Source: FEN-1219 sp039933105 (GTDB lineage: Bacteria; Pseudomonadota; Gammaproteobacteria; Steroidobacterales; Rariloculaceae). From it: a stretch of DNA of 64,000 bases. The notes beneath the pieces were generated by a model. The model worked only from the letters and a program-made list of their open reading frames with translations. It was not told the DNA's origin and ran no database searches. Positions within the stretch are counted from its first letter, which is position 1, and each line of letters begins with the position of its first letter. Position numbers and translations under genes: made by a program. The stretch spans positions 54,547 to 118,546 of the forward strand of contig JBDTOT010000008.1 in assembly GCA_039933105.1 (NCBI GenBank), in the 5' to 3' direction. Of this stretch, positions 40,678 to 50,011 are shown in pieces.

Positions 40678-42120
40678 GTGTACAACCTCTCAACGTTCGT
40701 CCAGTCTGCTCCCGCGAAGGTGATTCTGCTCGCTGCTGTCGTGTGCGCCAGGGCCGCAATGCCGGCGCCGGCCGCCGACGCTCCGCAACTCGATGCGACC
40801 GTCGCCGCCCTCGTGGACCAAACTCTCGCCGCCAACCTCGAGATCGCGCGCAGTGAAGCGGAGGTTCTTGGCAGGCTCGCGGAGATCGACGAAGCGCGCG
40901 CACGGTTCCGTCCGAGCCTCGACTTCACGAGTCGCTACACGCGTGCCGATGGTGGCCGTGCGTTCGATTTTCCCGTTGGCGATTTGTTGAACCCCGTATA
41001 TGCATCGTTGAACGCGACGGCGGGTGCGTCGTTCACGCCGATCCAAAATCAGACGATCAAGTTTCTGCGGCCCACCGAGCAAGACACGCGGGTCACGTTG
41101 ACGCAGTCTTTGTACGACGCGCGCAATGGGCCGGCGCTGGCGGCGAGCCGCGCGCTGCATCGCAGTGCCACCGCGAGTCTCGCCGCGCTGCGTGCGCGGC
41201 TGGTTCGCGACGTACAGCAGGGCTATTACTCGCTGGTCGCCGCGCGCGATGGCGCAGCGATTCTCGACCACGCGCTCGAGCTCGCGCGCGACAACCTGCG
41301 CACGAATCAGAGCCTGTTCACGAACGGCAAGGTCACGCGTGACTACGTGCTCCGCGCCGACGCCGATCGGCTCGCGCTCGAACAGCAGAAGCGCGCCGCC
41401 GCGAGCGCGGTCACGCTCGCCGGAAGTTACCTGAATCTACTGCGCCGCCTGCCCCTCGACACGGAAATGCCGATCGCGATCATCGACGCCGAGAGCGCGG
41501 TGAGCGCGCGCGCGCAGCTCGCAGACCGCACCGGCGGGTCGACGCTCGCTCACCTGACTGACTTCGCGATCGACCGGCGGCCGGAGCTTTCCGCGCTCGC
41601 CGCGGCACTTGCCGCGAGCGGCGACCAGGAGTCCGTGGCGCGCGCGGCGTTCAAGCCGCGCGTGTTCCTGTCCGTGGATGCGGGCAGCCAAAGCGAGCAC
41701 TATCGATTCGCGTCGGACGACAGGTTCGTACAGGCGTCGGTGGTCGTGCAGTTCAAGGCGTTCAGCGGCGGCGCCGACTCAGCGCGCGTCGCGACCAGCC
41801 GGGCCGCCAGCGACGCACTGCGGGCCGAACGCGACCAAGCCAAGCTCGGCATCCAGTTCGACGTGCAACGCGCGCTCGAGGCGCTCGACGTCGCCGATGC
41901 ATCGCTCGATACGGCCGCGCAGCGCGCCGCCGCCGCCGATGCCGCGCTCGCCATCGTGAGCCGCAAGCGCGATCTCGGCCAAGTCAACCAAACGGAATTC
42001 CTGGACGCCCGTAACGCACTGACCGACGCCGACCTCAACTTGAGCCGCACGCGCGCGGACGCGCTCGCTCGGCTCGCCGATCTCGAATACGCCGTTGGCG
42101 CAGCCGCCGACATTCCCTAA
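40678..42120 (+). CDS. TolC-family outer-membrane efflux protein
   Basis: The 480-residue protein begins at a GTG without a clear ribosome site, 24 bases after the tetR stop. A signal peptide (residues 1-33) ends near APAADA. Two repeated outer-membrane efflux protein (OEP) domains follow, each with a helical hairpin and short beta-strands. Repeats such as ARDNLRTNQSLFTNGKVTRDYVLRADADRLALEQQ and its counterpart ALAIVSRKRDLGQVNQTEFLDARNAL are visible in part. It forms the trimeric outer-membrane channel for the adjacent RND pump. Confidence 0.9.
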   Translation: MYNLSTFVQSAPAKVILLAAVVCARAAMPAPAADAPQLDATVAALVDQTLAANLEIARSEAEVLGRLAEIDEARARFRPSLDFTSRYTRADGGRAFDFPVGDLLNPVYASLNATAGASFTPIQNQTIKFLRPTEQDTRVTLTQSLYDARNGPALAASRALHRSATASLAALRARLVRDVQQGYYSLVAARDGAAILDHALELARDNLRTNQSLFTNGKVTRDYVLRADADRLALEQQKRAAASAVTLAGSYLNLLRRLPLDTEMPIAIIDAESAVSARAQLADRTGGSTLAHLTDFAIDRRPELSALAAALAASGDQESVARAAFKPRVFLSVDAGSQSEHYRFASDDRFVQASVVVQFKAFSGGADSARVATSRAASDALRAERDQAKLGIQFDVQRALEALDVADASLDTAAQRAAAADAALAIVSRKRDLGQVNQTEFLDARNALTDADLNLSRTRADALARLADLEYAVGAAADIP

Positions 42121-42144
42121 AGACCTCGCTCCGGAGCCAACGCC

Positions 42145-43218
42145 ATGGATGCAACGAACCATAACAGCTCTCCGATCTATTCCGCCTTGGCCGTGCTCGG
42201 CCTGAGCCTGGCGCTGACCGGCTGCGCGCAGAGTGGCGCGCATCCGGCCGCTGCACCAACAGCGACTCGCAGCGTGCGTGCCGTGCCGGTGCAAGAAGGC
42301 GTTCGCGGCCGATCGATTCGCGCCGTCGGTGTTCTCGAACCGAAAGACAAAGTCACGCTGGCGTTCAAGGTCGGCGGCGTCGTCGCGCGCGTAGCAGTGC
42401 ATGAGGGCGATGCCGTGCGTCGCGGCACCGTGCTGGCCGAGCTCGACGGCACGGAGATCGGTGCGGCCGTCGCCCGTGCCGCGCAGGTGGAGGCGAAGGC
42501 AACGCGGGATCGCGACCGCACCAAGACGCTGTATGCCGATGACGTCGCAACCCTCGAGCAGCTCGAGGATACGACCACGGCGCTCGAAGTCGCGCGCACT
42601 GATCTTTCGACGGCGCGCTTCAACGCGCGCTACGCGCGTATCGAAGCGCCGGCCGACGGCTTCGTCGTGCACCGCAGCGCGGATCCGAGCGCGCTCGTCG
42701 CCGCGGGGCAGCCCGTACTCGTTGTCGGCAGTCTCGCAGACGGCTGGCAGGTGCGTGCGGCAGTCGCGGATCGCGACGTGGTACGGCTCGCGATCGGCGA
42801 TTCCGCACAAGTAACTTTCGACGCGTTCCCGGGCCAAGCGTTTGCCGCCCGAGTGCTGCGGCTGGCCGCGGCCAGCGACGCCGCTACGGGTACTTACGAT
42901 GTGGAGCTCGCGGTCGAGCCAAAGAATGCGCCATTCGTGCAAGGGCTCGTGGCGAAGGTGGAGCTCGCACCGAGTGCGGCGCACACGCTGCAGCTCACCG
43001 TGCCGGTCGAGGCGTTGCTGGAAGCCGACGGTGCGCACGCCACTGTGTTCGTGCTCGAGAGCACGAGCGCCGCACGCCGACGCATCGAGATAGGCGAACT
43101 GATCGGCAATCGCGCCGAAGTGCGTGAGGGCCTTGCTGCGGGCGAGCAGGTCATCACCGAGGGCGCGTCCTGGATCAGCGACGGTGAGTCCGTGACTGTC
43201 GTGGCGGAAAGAAACTGA
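42145..43218 (+). CDS. RND efflux periplasmic adaptor lipoprotein
   Basis: The 357-residue protein has a hydrophobic leader ending in LTGC, so Cys27 should be lipidated. The membrane fusion protein layout follows: a lipoyl-like half-motif GGVVARVAVHEGDAVRRGTVLAELD, a short coiled-coil hairpin (ADDVATLEQLEDTTTALEVA), the second lipoyl half IEAPADGFVVHR, and beta-barrel and membrane-proximal domains. It bridges the pump (43229) and the TolC-like channel. It is 24 bases after tolC and 10 before the pump gene. Confidence 0.92.
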   Translation: MDATNHNSSPIYSALAVLGLSLALTGCAQSGAHPAAAPTATRSVRAVPVQEGVRGRSIRAVGVLEPKDKVTLAFKVGGVVARVAVHEGDAVRRGTVLAELDGTEIGAAVARAAQVEAKATRDRDRTKTLYADDVATLEQLEDTTTALEVARTDLSTARFNARYARIEAPADGFVVHRSADPSALVAAGQPVLVVGSLADGWQVRAAVADRDVVRLAIGDSAQVTFDAFPGQAFAARVLRLAAASDAATGTYDVELAVEPKNAPFVQGLVAKVELAPSAAHTLQLTVPVEALLEADGAHATVFVLESTSAARRRIEIGELIGNRAEVREGLAAGEQVITEGASWISDGESVTVVAERN

Positions 43219-43228
43219 GGAGTTTTCG

Positions 43229-46200
43229 ATGCGACCCTGGGCATTTGCAGTCAAGCACTGGCAGTTCACGTTGCTCGCGTTCGGATTTGCGGTCGCGCTG
43301 GGTATCTCGAGCTGGAACAGCATCCCGCGTTCAGAAGACCCGGTCTTCCCGTTCCCGAACGTCACGATCATCGCCGTGCTGCCCGGCTCGGATCCGGTCG
43401 ACGTTGAACGCCTAGTGGTCGACCCGATCGAGGACGCGATCAACGAGCTCGACGACGTGAAGAAGATCGAAAGCCAGTCGCACGACGGTGTGGGCACGAT
43501 CCAGGTCGAGTTCGACTGGGGTGTGGATGCCGGCAAGAAGTACGACGACGTCGTGCGCGAAGTGAACGCGCTGCGACCGAAGCTGCCGCAGGAGCTCGCG
43601 TCGCTCGAGGTCCGCAAAGCCTCGGCAGGTCTCGTGAACATCGTACAAGTGGCGCTCGTGAGCGAGAGCGCGAGTTACCGCGAACTCGAGTCGCGCGCGA
43701 AGGCGCTGCGCGACCGGCTCGAAGCGGTGCCGGGCGTGCGTAAATCGGAAACCTGGGCGTACCCGGACTCCGAGGTGTCAGTCGCGGTGGATCTCGAGCG
43801 GCTCGCGCACTTCAGCGTGTCCCTCGATGCCGCCATCGCCGCGATTCGCGCGAACAACGCAGACATCCCCGGCGGTACCGTCGACGTAGGCGAACGACGG
43901 TTCAACTTGAAGACCTCGGGCAGTTACGACTCGGTGGAGCGCGTGGCGGCTACTGTCGTCGGCACGGCGAACGGCCGAATCGTGCGCCTGAGCGATGTCG
44001 CTGACGTGCGCTGGGCCGATGGCGAGCTGCGCTATGTCGGTCGTTTCAACGGCAAGCGCGCCGTGTTCGTCACGGCCAATCAGAAGGACGGCCAGAACGT
44101 CTTCACGGTGCGCGACGGTATCTATACAGCGCTCGCCGCCTTTGAACGCGGCCTGCCGCCGTCGATCACGCTCGAGCGCGGGTTCGACCAGTCGCGCAAC
44201 GTAGCGAATCGGCTCGGGCATCTGACCACGGACTTCGCGATTGCGATCGCGTTGGTGCTGATCACGTTGTTGCCGCTCGGCCTGCGAGCTTCAGCGGTCG
44301 TCATGATCTCGATCCCGCTGTCGCTTGCGATAGGCATCGCGTTGCTGAACCTGACCGGCTTCGGTCTGAATCAGCTCTCGATCGCGGGTTTCGTGGTGGC
44401 GCTCGGCTTGCTCGTCGACGATTCGATCGTAGTGGTCGAGAACATCTCGCGCTACGTGCGCCAGGGTTACGACCGCGCCCAAGCCGCTGTGATGGCCACC
44501 GACCAGATCGCGTTGGCAGTGCTCGGCTGCACCGCCGCGCTGCTGTTCGCGTTCCTGCCGCTCTTGTTCCTGCCGGGCGGCCCCGGAATGTTCATCCGAG
44601 CGTTGCCGGCTGCCGTGCTGTACACGATCGGCGCATCGCTGCTCGTGGCGCTGACGGTCATTCCGTTCCTTGCCAGCCGGTTGCTGTCGAGCAAGCCGCA
44701 GGCGGAAGAGGGCAACGCGGCGCTGCGCATGCTGACGGGCGGTATCCATCGCGTGTATGGCCCCGCGCTGCGGCGCGCGCTCGCGTGGCCGCGCACGACG
44801 TTGCTGGCCGCTGCCGCGATCTTCGGCGGTGCGATCGGGCTGGTGCCGTTGATCGGGTTCAGCTTGTTTCCGAGCGCGGGCACGCCGCAGTTCACGGTCG
44901 ACATCGAGGCGCCTGATGGCGCCAGCGTGGCGGCCACGGACCGCGCGCTCAAATTCGTGGAGGGCGAACTGGCGCAGCGCTCCGAGGTCCGTTATTCGTT
45001 CGCGAATCTCGGGCACGACAACCCGTTCGTCTACTACAACGTGGTGCCGCGCGAGACGCGCGCGAACGTGGCGCAAGTGCTCGTGGAGCTGGCGTCATAC
45101 GACAATCATGCAACGCCGAAGCTGCTCGACGATCTGCGTGCGAAGTTCAACGCGTACCCGGCCGCGCGCATCACCGTGAAGGATTTCGAGAACGGTCCGC
45201 AGATGGAGGCGCCGATCGCGATCCGCGTATCTGGACCGGATTTGGACACGCTGCGCGAGCTGGCGGCCGATGTCGAAAACGTGATCCGCGCGACGCCCGG
45301 CACGCGTGACGTGCAGAACCCCGTGCGCGTGCTGCGCACGGATCTCGATCTTAAGATCGACACGGACAAAGCCGCATTGCTCGGAGTGCCGGCAGCTGCG
45401 GCGGATCGCACCGTGCGGTTGGCGGTCGCGGGCTTCGCGGCCGGCCGCTATCGCGACACGGACGGCGAGGAACACGACATCGTTCTGCGCCTGCCGATGG
45501 ACGGACATCAGACACTCGATGCGCTCGACCGGATCCAGGTGGGCACGGTGAATGGCGCCACGGTGCCGCTCGGCCAGATCAGCGCTCCGAAATTCCGTAC
45601 CGCGCCGCCGGTGATCCAACGCCATGATCGGCAGCGTCAGGTGACGGTGACTGCGTATCCGGCCACCGGCGAAAACACGGATCGGCTTACGCGCTCGATC
45701 ATGAGCCAGCTTTCCAAGACAAGTTGGCCGGAGGGCTATCAATACATTGCCGGGGGCGAAGTCGAGGCACGCCAGGAGAGCTTCGGCGGGCTCGGAGGAG
45801 CGATCCTCGTCGCGGTGTTCGGCATCCTGGCGGTGCTCGTGCTCGAATTCGGCAGTTTCCGCTCGACGCTCATCGTGGCCGGCGTGATTCCGCTCGGCCT
45901 CGTGGGCGCGCTGGTCGCATTGCTGGTCACGGGCTACACGGTGTCGTTCACAGCGGTCATCGGCATCATCGCGCTCGTCGGCATCGAGATCAAAAACTCC
46001 ATTTTGCTGGTCGACTTCACGAACCAGCTGCGTGCGGAGGGAGCAACGGTAGACGACGCGATCGAGCGCGCCGGGGAGATACGGTTCCTGCCGATTCTGC
46101 TGACTTCGGCGACGGCGATTGGCGGCCTGCTGCCGCTCGCATTGCAGGGGTCGGGGCTCTACTCGCCGCTCGCGATCGTGATCATCGGCGGGCTGATCTC

Positions 46201-46315
46201 GTCGACGTTGCTCGCGCGACTCGTGACGCCGGTGATGTACAAGCTGTTGCCGCCGGACGTCGCGCCACGCGCGACCGCACCCGCGACGCAGTTCGCGACG
46301 AACACGGCGGGTTAG
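43229..46315 (+). CDS. RND family efflux pump, inner-membrane transporter
   Basis: At 1028 residues this is a typical AcrB/HAE1-size pump. It opens with an N-terminal membrane helix, then LPGSDPVDVERLVVDPIEDAINELDDV, the porter-domain start. Twelve hydrophobic segments occur in two sets. FVVALGLLVDDSIVVVENISR contains the paired Asp residues of the proton relay in TM4, and a conserved EIKNSILLVDFTNQ segment follows in the second half. The ribosome site GAGG is eight bases upstream. It exports drugs, solvents or toxic aromatics using the proton gradient. It ends 18 bases before a convergent cupin gene. Confidence 0.95.
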   Translation: MRPWAFAVKHWQFTLLAFGFAVALGISSWNSIPRSEDPVFPFPNVTIIAVLPGSDPVDVERLVVDPIEDAINELDDVKKIESQSHDGVGTIQVEFDWGVDAGKKYDDVVREVNALRPKLPQELASLEVRKASAGLVNIVQVALVSESASYRELESRAKALRDRLEAVPGVRKSETWAYPDSEVSVAVDLERLAHFSVSLDAAIAAIRANNADIPGGTVDVGERRFNLKTSGSYDSVERVAATVVGTANGRIVRLSDVADVRWADGELRYVGRFNGKRAVFVTANQKDGQNVFTVRDGIYTALAAFERGLPPSITLERGFDQSRNVANRLGHLTTDFAIAIALVLITLLPLGLRASAVVMISIPLSLAIGIALLNLTGFGLNQLSIAGFVVALGLLVDDSIVVVENISRYVRQGYDRAQAAVMATDQIALAVLGCTAALLFAFLPLLFLPGGPGMFIRALPAAVLYTIGASLLVALTVIPFLASRLLSSKPQAEEGNAALRMLTGGIHRVYGPALRRALAWPRTTLLAAAAIFGGAIGLVPLIGFSLFPSAGTPQFTVDIEAPDGASVAATDRALKFVEGELAQRSEVRYSFANLGHDNPFVYYNVVPRETRANVAQVLVELASYDNHATPKLLDDLRAKFNAYPAARITVKDFENGPQMEAPIAIRVSGPDLDTLRELAADVENVIRATPGTRDVQNPVRVLRTDLDLKIDTDKAALLGVPAAAADRTVRLAVAGFAAGRYRDTDGEEHDIVLRLPMDGHQTLDALDRIQVGTVNGATVPLGQISAPKFRTAPPVIQRHDRQRQVTVTAYPATGENTDRLTRSIMSQLSKTSWPEGYQYIAGGEVEARQESFGGLGGAILVAVFGILAVLVLEFGSFRSTLIVAGVIPLGLVGALVALLVTGYTVSFTAVIGIIALVGIEIKNSILLVDFTNQLRAEGATVDDAIERAGEIRFLPILLTSATAIGGLLPLALQGSGLYSPLAIVIIGGLISSTLLARLVTPVMYKLLPPDVAPRATAPATQFATNTAG

Positions 46316-46333
46316 CGAGCTACGCCGGAGGCG

Positions 46334-46756
46334 TTACGGCGCGATGACCTTTACGACGTAGTAGTCGACGGTCTTCGGCACGTCCTTGAACCAGTGCGGG
46401 ATGCCGGCCGGGATGATCATGACGTCGCCCTTGACGACCTTTTGCTCCGTGCCGCCCTTGATGTCGGTGCCGCGTGACTGGCCCGGCGCCGTGACGCTGC
46501 CGCCCATCATCGTGCCACCGGTCACGATGGTGGCCGCGCCGTCGACAATGTAGATCGTGTCGGTTTCTTTGTCGTGCAATTCGACCATGCCGGCTTTGTC
46601 GCGGTGCGCGACAGTGACGATATAGCTCGGCGTCGAGGCGATGCTGCCGCCCTTGGCAACTTGCTCGTGGCCCACGAACTTTACTTTGGCATCGTCGGCC
46701 GCGTTCACGAGCATGGCCGGTAAAAACAGCGCTGCTCCAAGGATCAAATGTTTCAC
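46334..46756 (-). CDS. Secreted cupin-domain protein
   Basis: The start is GTG 46756 (140 residues), five bases after six G's. It opens with a signal peptide (HLILGAALFLPAMLVNA) and continues into a small cupin: ELHDKETDTIYIVDGAATIVTGG is strand set one and VKGDVMIIPAGIPHWFKDV set two with a conserved His. Only part of the classical HxH(x)nE set is seen. The function is unknown; it may bind a metal and a small ligand in the periplasm. A second secreted cupin lies at 63354. Confidence 0.82.
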   Translation of the reverse strand: MKHLILGAALFLPAMLVNAADDAKVKFVGHEQVAKGGSIASTPSYIVTVAHRDKAGMVELHDKETDTIYIVDGAATIVTGGTMMGGSVTAPGQSRGTDIKGGTEQKVVKGDVMIIPAGIPHWFKDVPKTVDYYVVKVIAP

Positions 46757-46761
46757 GGTCA

Positions 46762-46767
46762 CCCCCC
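46762..46767 (-). promoter_or_regulatory. Poly-G ribosome-site variant
   Basis: Six G's on the minus strand lie five bases before a GTG that begins a signal peptide. They fix the start of the cupin gene. Confidence 0.5.
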
Positions 46768-46841
46768 GTTCGTTATTGGTTCGGGGATCATACGCCGCGG
46801 CGTGCGGCCTGCCGAGTCGAGCGGCGCAGCCGTGTGAGCGA

Positions 46842-47531
46842 CTAGTGCGCGGCCGCAGACTCCACGAGCGAGCCCTTGTCCATGTACAGACGTCGCGACG
46901 CGTGCTCGGCTGCGCGCGGGTCATGCGTGACCATCACGATCGTCTTGCCCTGTCTCGTGTTCAAGAGCTGCAGCAGATCCAGGATCGATTCCGACGTGTC
47001 GCGGTCGAGGTCGCCGGTGGGCTCGTCGCACACGAGCAGCGTCGGGTCCGCAACGATTGCCCGCGCGATGGCGACACGCTGCTGCTGGCCGCCCGAGAGC
47101 TCCGCGGGCTTATGCTTCGCGCGATCGGAAAGGCCCACGAGTTCGAGCGCGGCCTGCACGTTGCGCTTGCGCTCGCGGCCCGAGAGCTTCGTCAGCAACA
47201 GCGGTACCTCGACGTTGCGTTCCGCCGAGAGCACGGGCAACAGGTTGTAGAACTGAAAGATGAAACCCACGTTGCGAGCGCGCCATTTCGCGAGCTGGCT
47301 CGACGAGAGCTTGTCGAGCCGCTGGCCGGCTACGGTCAGCTCGCCGGCGTCGGATTTGTCGAGGCCGCCGATCAGGTTCAGCAGCGTGGTCTTGCCAGAA
47401 CCCGACGGCCCCATCAGCGCCAGGAACTGGCCAGCCTCTACTTCCAGATTCAGCGCGTGCAAGACCTCGACGCGGTGCTTGCCGCGCACATAGTTCTTGA
47501 CGACGTTCTTGATCGAGACCAACGCGCTCAT
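46842..47531 (-). CDS. ABC transporter ATP-binding protein, MacB/LolD type
   Basis: The 229-residue ATPase has Walker A GPSGSGKTTL, Q-loop, signature LSGGQQQRVAIARA, Walker B LLVCDEPTGDLD and a late switch His (VTHD). It matches the LolD/MacB branch that partners with FtsX-like permeases. It is the last gene of a four-gene operon of two permeases, an adaptor and this ATPase. A GGGGGAG ribosome site precedes the ATG by six bases. It powers substrate transfer from the inner membrane or periplasm outward by a mechanotransmission mechanism. Confidence 0.94.
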   Translation of the reverse strand: MSALVSIKNVVKNYVRGKHRVEVLHALNLEVEAGQFLALMGPSGSGKTTLLNLIGGLDKSDAGELTVAGQRLDKLSSSQLAKWRARNVGFIFQFYNLLPVLSAERNVEVPLLLTKLSGRERKRNVQAALELVGLSDRAKHKPAELSGGQQQRVAIARAIVADPTLLVCDEPTGDLDRDTSESILDLLQLLNTRQGKTIVMVTHDPRAAEHASRRLYMDKGSLVESAAAH

Positions 47532-47543
47532 GCTGCTCCCCCT

Positions 47544-48785
47544 TCAGTTCGCGACGCGGATTCTGGCACCGTCCGAGAGCTTTTCGAGATCGCCCGTGGC
47601 GAGCCGCGCGCCGGCCGTGAGGCCGGAGAGCACGATTTGACCGGCCGAGGTTCGAGTACCGAGGCGCACGCTGCGTCGCTCGACGTGATCTTCGTTCAGC
47701 ACGTACACGACGCCCGTATCGCCGTTGGCCTGCACCGCGCTCGTCGGCACGAGCAGTGCGCGCTGCCCGCCACCAGAAGGGTCCGCGGGTGCGCTGCGCG
47801 TTGCGCTGTCGAGGAAGGCCACGCGCACGCCCATTTCCGGCAGGATGCGCTCGTCGCGCGCGTCGAACCCCACTCGAACCTTGACCGTCGCTTTCGCGCG
47901 GTCGGCAGTCGGAATGATTGCGATCACGTGTGCCGGAATGCCCCAATCGGGGTACGCGTTCAAGTGCGCGGTAACCGGTTGGTCGGCATGCACGCGATTG
48001 ATGAAGTTCTCGCTGACGTCGACTTCGATCTCGAGCGACTCCATATCCACGATCGTGCCGATGCCCGTGCGTGTGAAACCGCCGCCGGCCGAAACCGGCG
48101 ATACCATCTCGCCCGGCTGAGCGTTCTTGACGGTCACGATACCGGTGAATGGCGCGCGCACGACGGTGTCCTCGAGGTTACGCTCGGCGTACACGAGATT
48201 GGCCGAGGCTACTTCCACCGTGCGCTGCGCAACGTCGACACTCGTGCGTGCCGTGTCGTAGGCGGCCTTCGCCGTGTCGAACGTCTGTGCGCTGATGACG
48301 GCTTTCGCGAGTTGCTGCTCGTTACGTCGGAATGTTGGCACGGCATTGTCGAGCGCCACGCGCGCCGCCACGAGACTCGCGTCGGCCTGCGCGCGTTGCG
48401 CGCGCGCTTGCTCCACCGCCGCACGGGCGTTCGTGTCGTCGAGACGCCCGATAACCTCGTCCCGCTCTACGCGCTGGCCTTCCTCGATCGACACCTGCAC
48501 GACTTTGCCAGTGACTTTCGACGAGACCGTGGCCTGCCGGCGCGCGACGACATAGCCCGAAGCGTCGAGGATGGTGCCGGGGCCGATGGCCGTGTCCGCT
48601 GGCGCCGTCGTCGCGGTCACGACACCGACCGGAATACCGCGCGGTAGCAACCACCAGACGGCAGCGCCCGCGAGGACGATCACGACCGCAACGACGGCCG
48701 CCCACATCGGCCAACGCCGGTCGGATTCGATCTCGGCCGGCCGATCGATGCGAAGCTGGTTGATCAGCGCTGACTTGTCTTCCAC
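47544..48785 (-). CDS. HlyD/MacA-like periplasmic adaptor of the ABC exporter
   Basis: The start is GTG 48785 (413 residues), 16 bases after the permease stop, with GGAGAG upstream; extension to 48890 overlaps the permease gene. Residues about 24-46 form one membrane helix (WPMWAAVVAVVIVLAGAAVWWLLP). The rest is a membrane fusion protein: lipoyl halves GKVVQVSIEEGQRVERDEVIGRLDD and VRAPFTGIVTVKNAQPGEMV, a hairpin coiled coil between, and a barrel domain (EIEVDVSENFINRV). It links the permeases to an outer-membrane channel, most likely a TolC protein. Confidence 0.9.
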   Translation of the reverse strand: MEDKSALINQLRIDRPAEIESDRRWPMWAAVVAVVIVLAGAAVWWLLPRGIPVGVVTATTAPADTAIGPGTILDASGYVVARRQATVSSKVTGKVVQVSIEEGQRVERDEVIGRLDDTNARAAVEQARAQRAQADASLVAARVALDNAVPTFRRNEQQLAKAVISAQTFDTAKAAYDTARTSVDVAQRTVEVASANLVYAERNLEDTVVRAPFTGIVTVKNAQPGEMVSPVSAGGGFTRTGIGTIVDMESLEIEVDVSENFINRVHADQPVTAHLNAYPDWGIPAHVIAIIPTADRAKATVKVRVGFDARDERILPEMGVRVAFLDSATRSAPADPSGGGQRALLVPTSAVQANGDTGVVYVLNEDHVERRSVRLGTRTSAGQIVLSGLTAGARLATGDLEKLSDGARIRVAN

Positions 48786-48801
48786 CGCTCGCTCTCCGCG
48801 C

Positions 48802-49989
48802 TCAACCGTCGCGCAGGCCAATCGTGATCTGCTGTCGGGCGGCGCGCAAACTCGGCATGAGCCCGCCGACGAGCCCGAGCACGAGCGCATAGAGCAGCGC
48901 TTGCCCGAGGAGGGCCGGTGTTACCGTGAACGCGAAGGTGATCTGGCTGAACGACGACCAGTTCATAGTCGACGTGCGGACGCCGTTGAGTCCGAAGTAC
49001 GCGATCAGCCCGCCTATCGCGCCGCCGATGAGTCCGAGCAAGAGCGCTTCCACCATGACCGATGTCACCACTGGCGCTGCGCTGAAACCAATTGCGCGCA
49101 GCGTCGCGATTTCGCGCGTACGGCTCGCAACCGCCGAGTACATCGTGTTCAGCGCGCCAAAGATCGCGGCAAGGCCCATGAGCACGGCGATCGTTCGGCC
49201 GAGAATCGTCACGAGCGTCACGAGCGAGCGTGACTGGGATGCGTAGTACTCCTTCTCCGTGAACACACGCACGTTCACGCGCGGGTCGCTCGTCAGCGCG
49301 TCCTTGAAAGTCTGCAATGCGCTCGGGCTTTCGAGCTGCACGCGCGTGGACTGGTAGCTCGTGCCGCGGTTGTAGGCGCCCTGTAGCACGATGGCGTCGC
49401 TCCAGATCTCGGATTCGGCGACGCTGCCCGCGTCGGCGAAACTACCGACGACGTTCCAAACGCGCTGGCCTTTGCGCAACTCCTGACCTACCTCGAGGCC
49501 GTCGTACGCGAGCGCGGCGCCGCGTCCTACGACGACCTCGTTCGTACCGGGCGTGAACATGCGGCCTTCGAGCAGATGGAAGCCGCGCCGCAGGTTTGCC
49601 GCCTTCGGGCCCACGCCGCGCAGGGGCACATTCGCCGTCGTACCGGTGGTCTTGAGAGCCACGTCGATGATCACGTAGAGCTCCGCCGAAGCGACAGGCT
49701 CGCCGTCGACGCGGGCAACCGCCGGCGCGTCGGCAATGATGCGCGTCTGACTCTGCGACAGGCCGCTCGTCATCTCGTCCGTGCCGCCCCCGCGCAACAC
49801 GATAGCAACGTCGTCGGAGCCGGCGAGCTGCAGCACGGAACGAAAGCCTTCATTGATCGAGAAGATGCCAATCAGCACCGCCACGACGCCTGCGATACCC
49901 ACGACCGCTACGAGGGACGTGCCCTTGCGCTCCGTTACGCTGCGCAGGTTCATCGCGGTGATCGACAGGGTTTGTTGCAACGCCGACAT
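48802..49989 (-). CDS. FtsX/MacB-like ABC permease 1
   Basis: The 395-residue protein has the four-helix type VII ABC permease layout: TM1 near residue 25 (VVGIAGVVAVLIGIFSIN), a large periplasmic MacB_PCD domain (about 45-260), and three C-terminal helices (TILGRTIAVLMGLAAIFGALNTMY and following). SRTREIATLRAIGFSA is the conserved coupling stretch. It pairs with the permease at 50012 as a heterodimer under the ATPase at 46842. The gap to the adaptor gene is 16 bases. Confidence 0.9.
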   Translation of the reverse strand: MSALQQTLSITAMNLRSVTERKGTSLVAVVGIAGVVAVLIGIFSINEGFRSVLQLAGSDDVAIVLRGGGTDEMTSGLSQSQTRIIADAPAVARVDGEPVASAELYVIIDVALKTTGTTANVPLRGVGPKAANLRRGFHLLEGRMFTPGTNEVVVGRGAALAYDGLEVGQELRKGQRVWNVVGSFADAGSVAESEIWSDAIVLQGAYNRGTSYQSTRVQLESPSALQTFKDALTSDPRVNVRVFTEKEYYASQSRSLVTLVTILGRTIAVLMGLAAIFGALNTMYSAVASRTREIATLRAIGFSAAPVVTSVMVEALLLGLIGGAIGGLIAYFGLNGVRTSTMNWSSFSQITFAFTVTPALLGQALLYALVLGLVGGLMPSLRAARQQITIGLRDG

Positions 49990-50011
49990 GAGATGGATGC
50001 TCCGTTCGCTC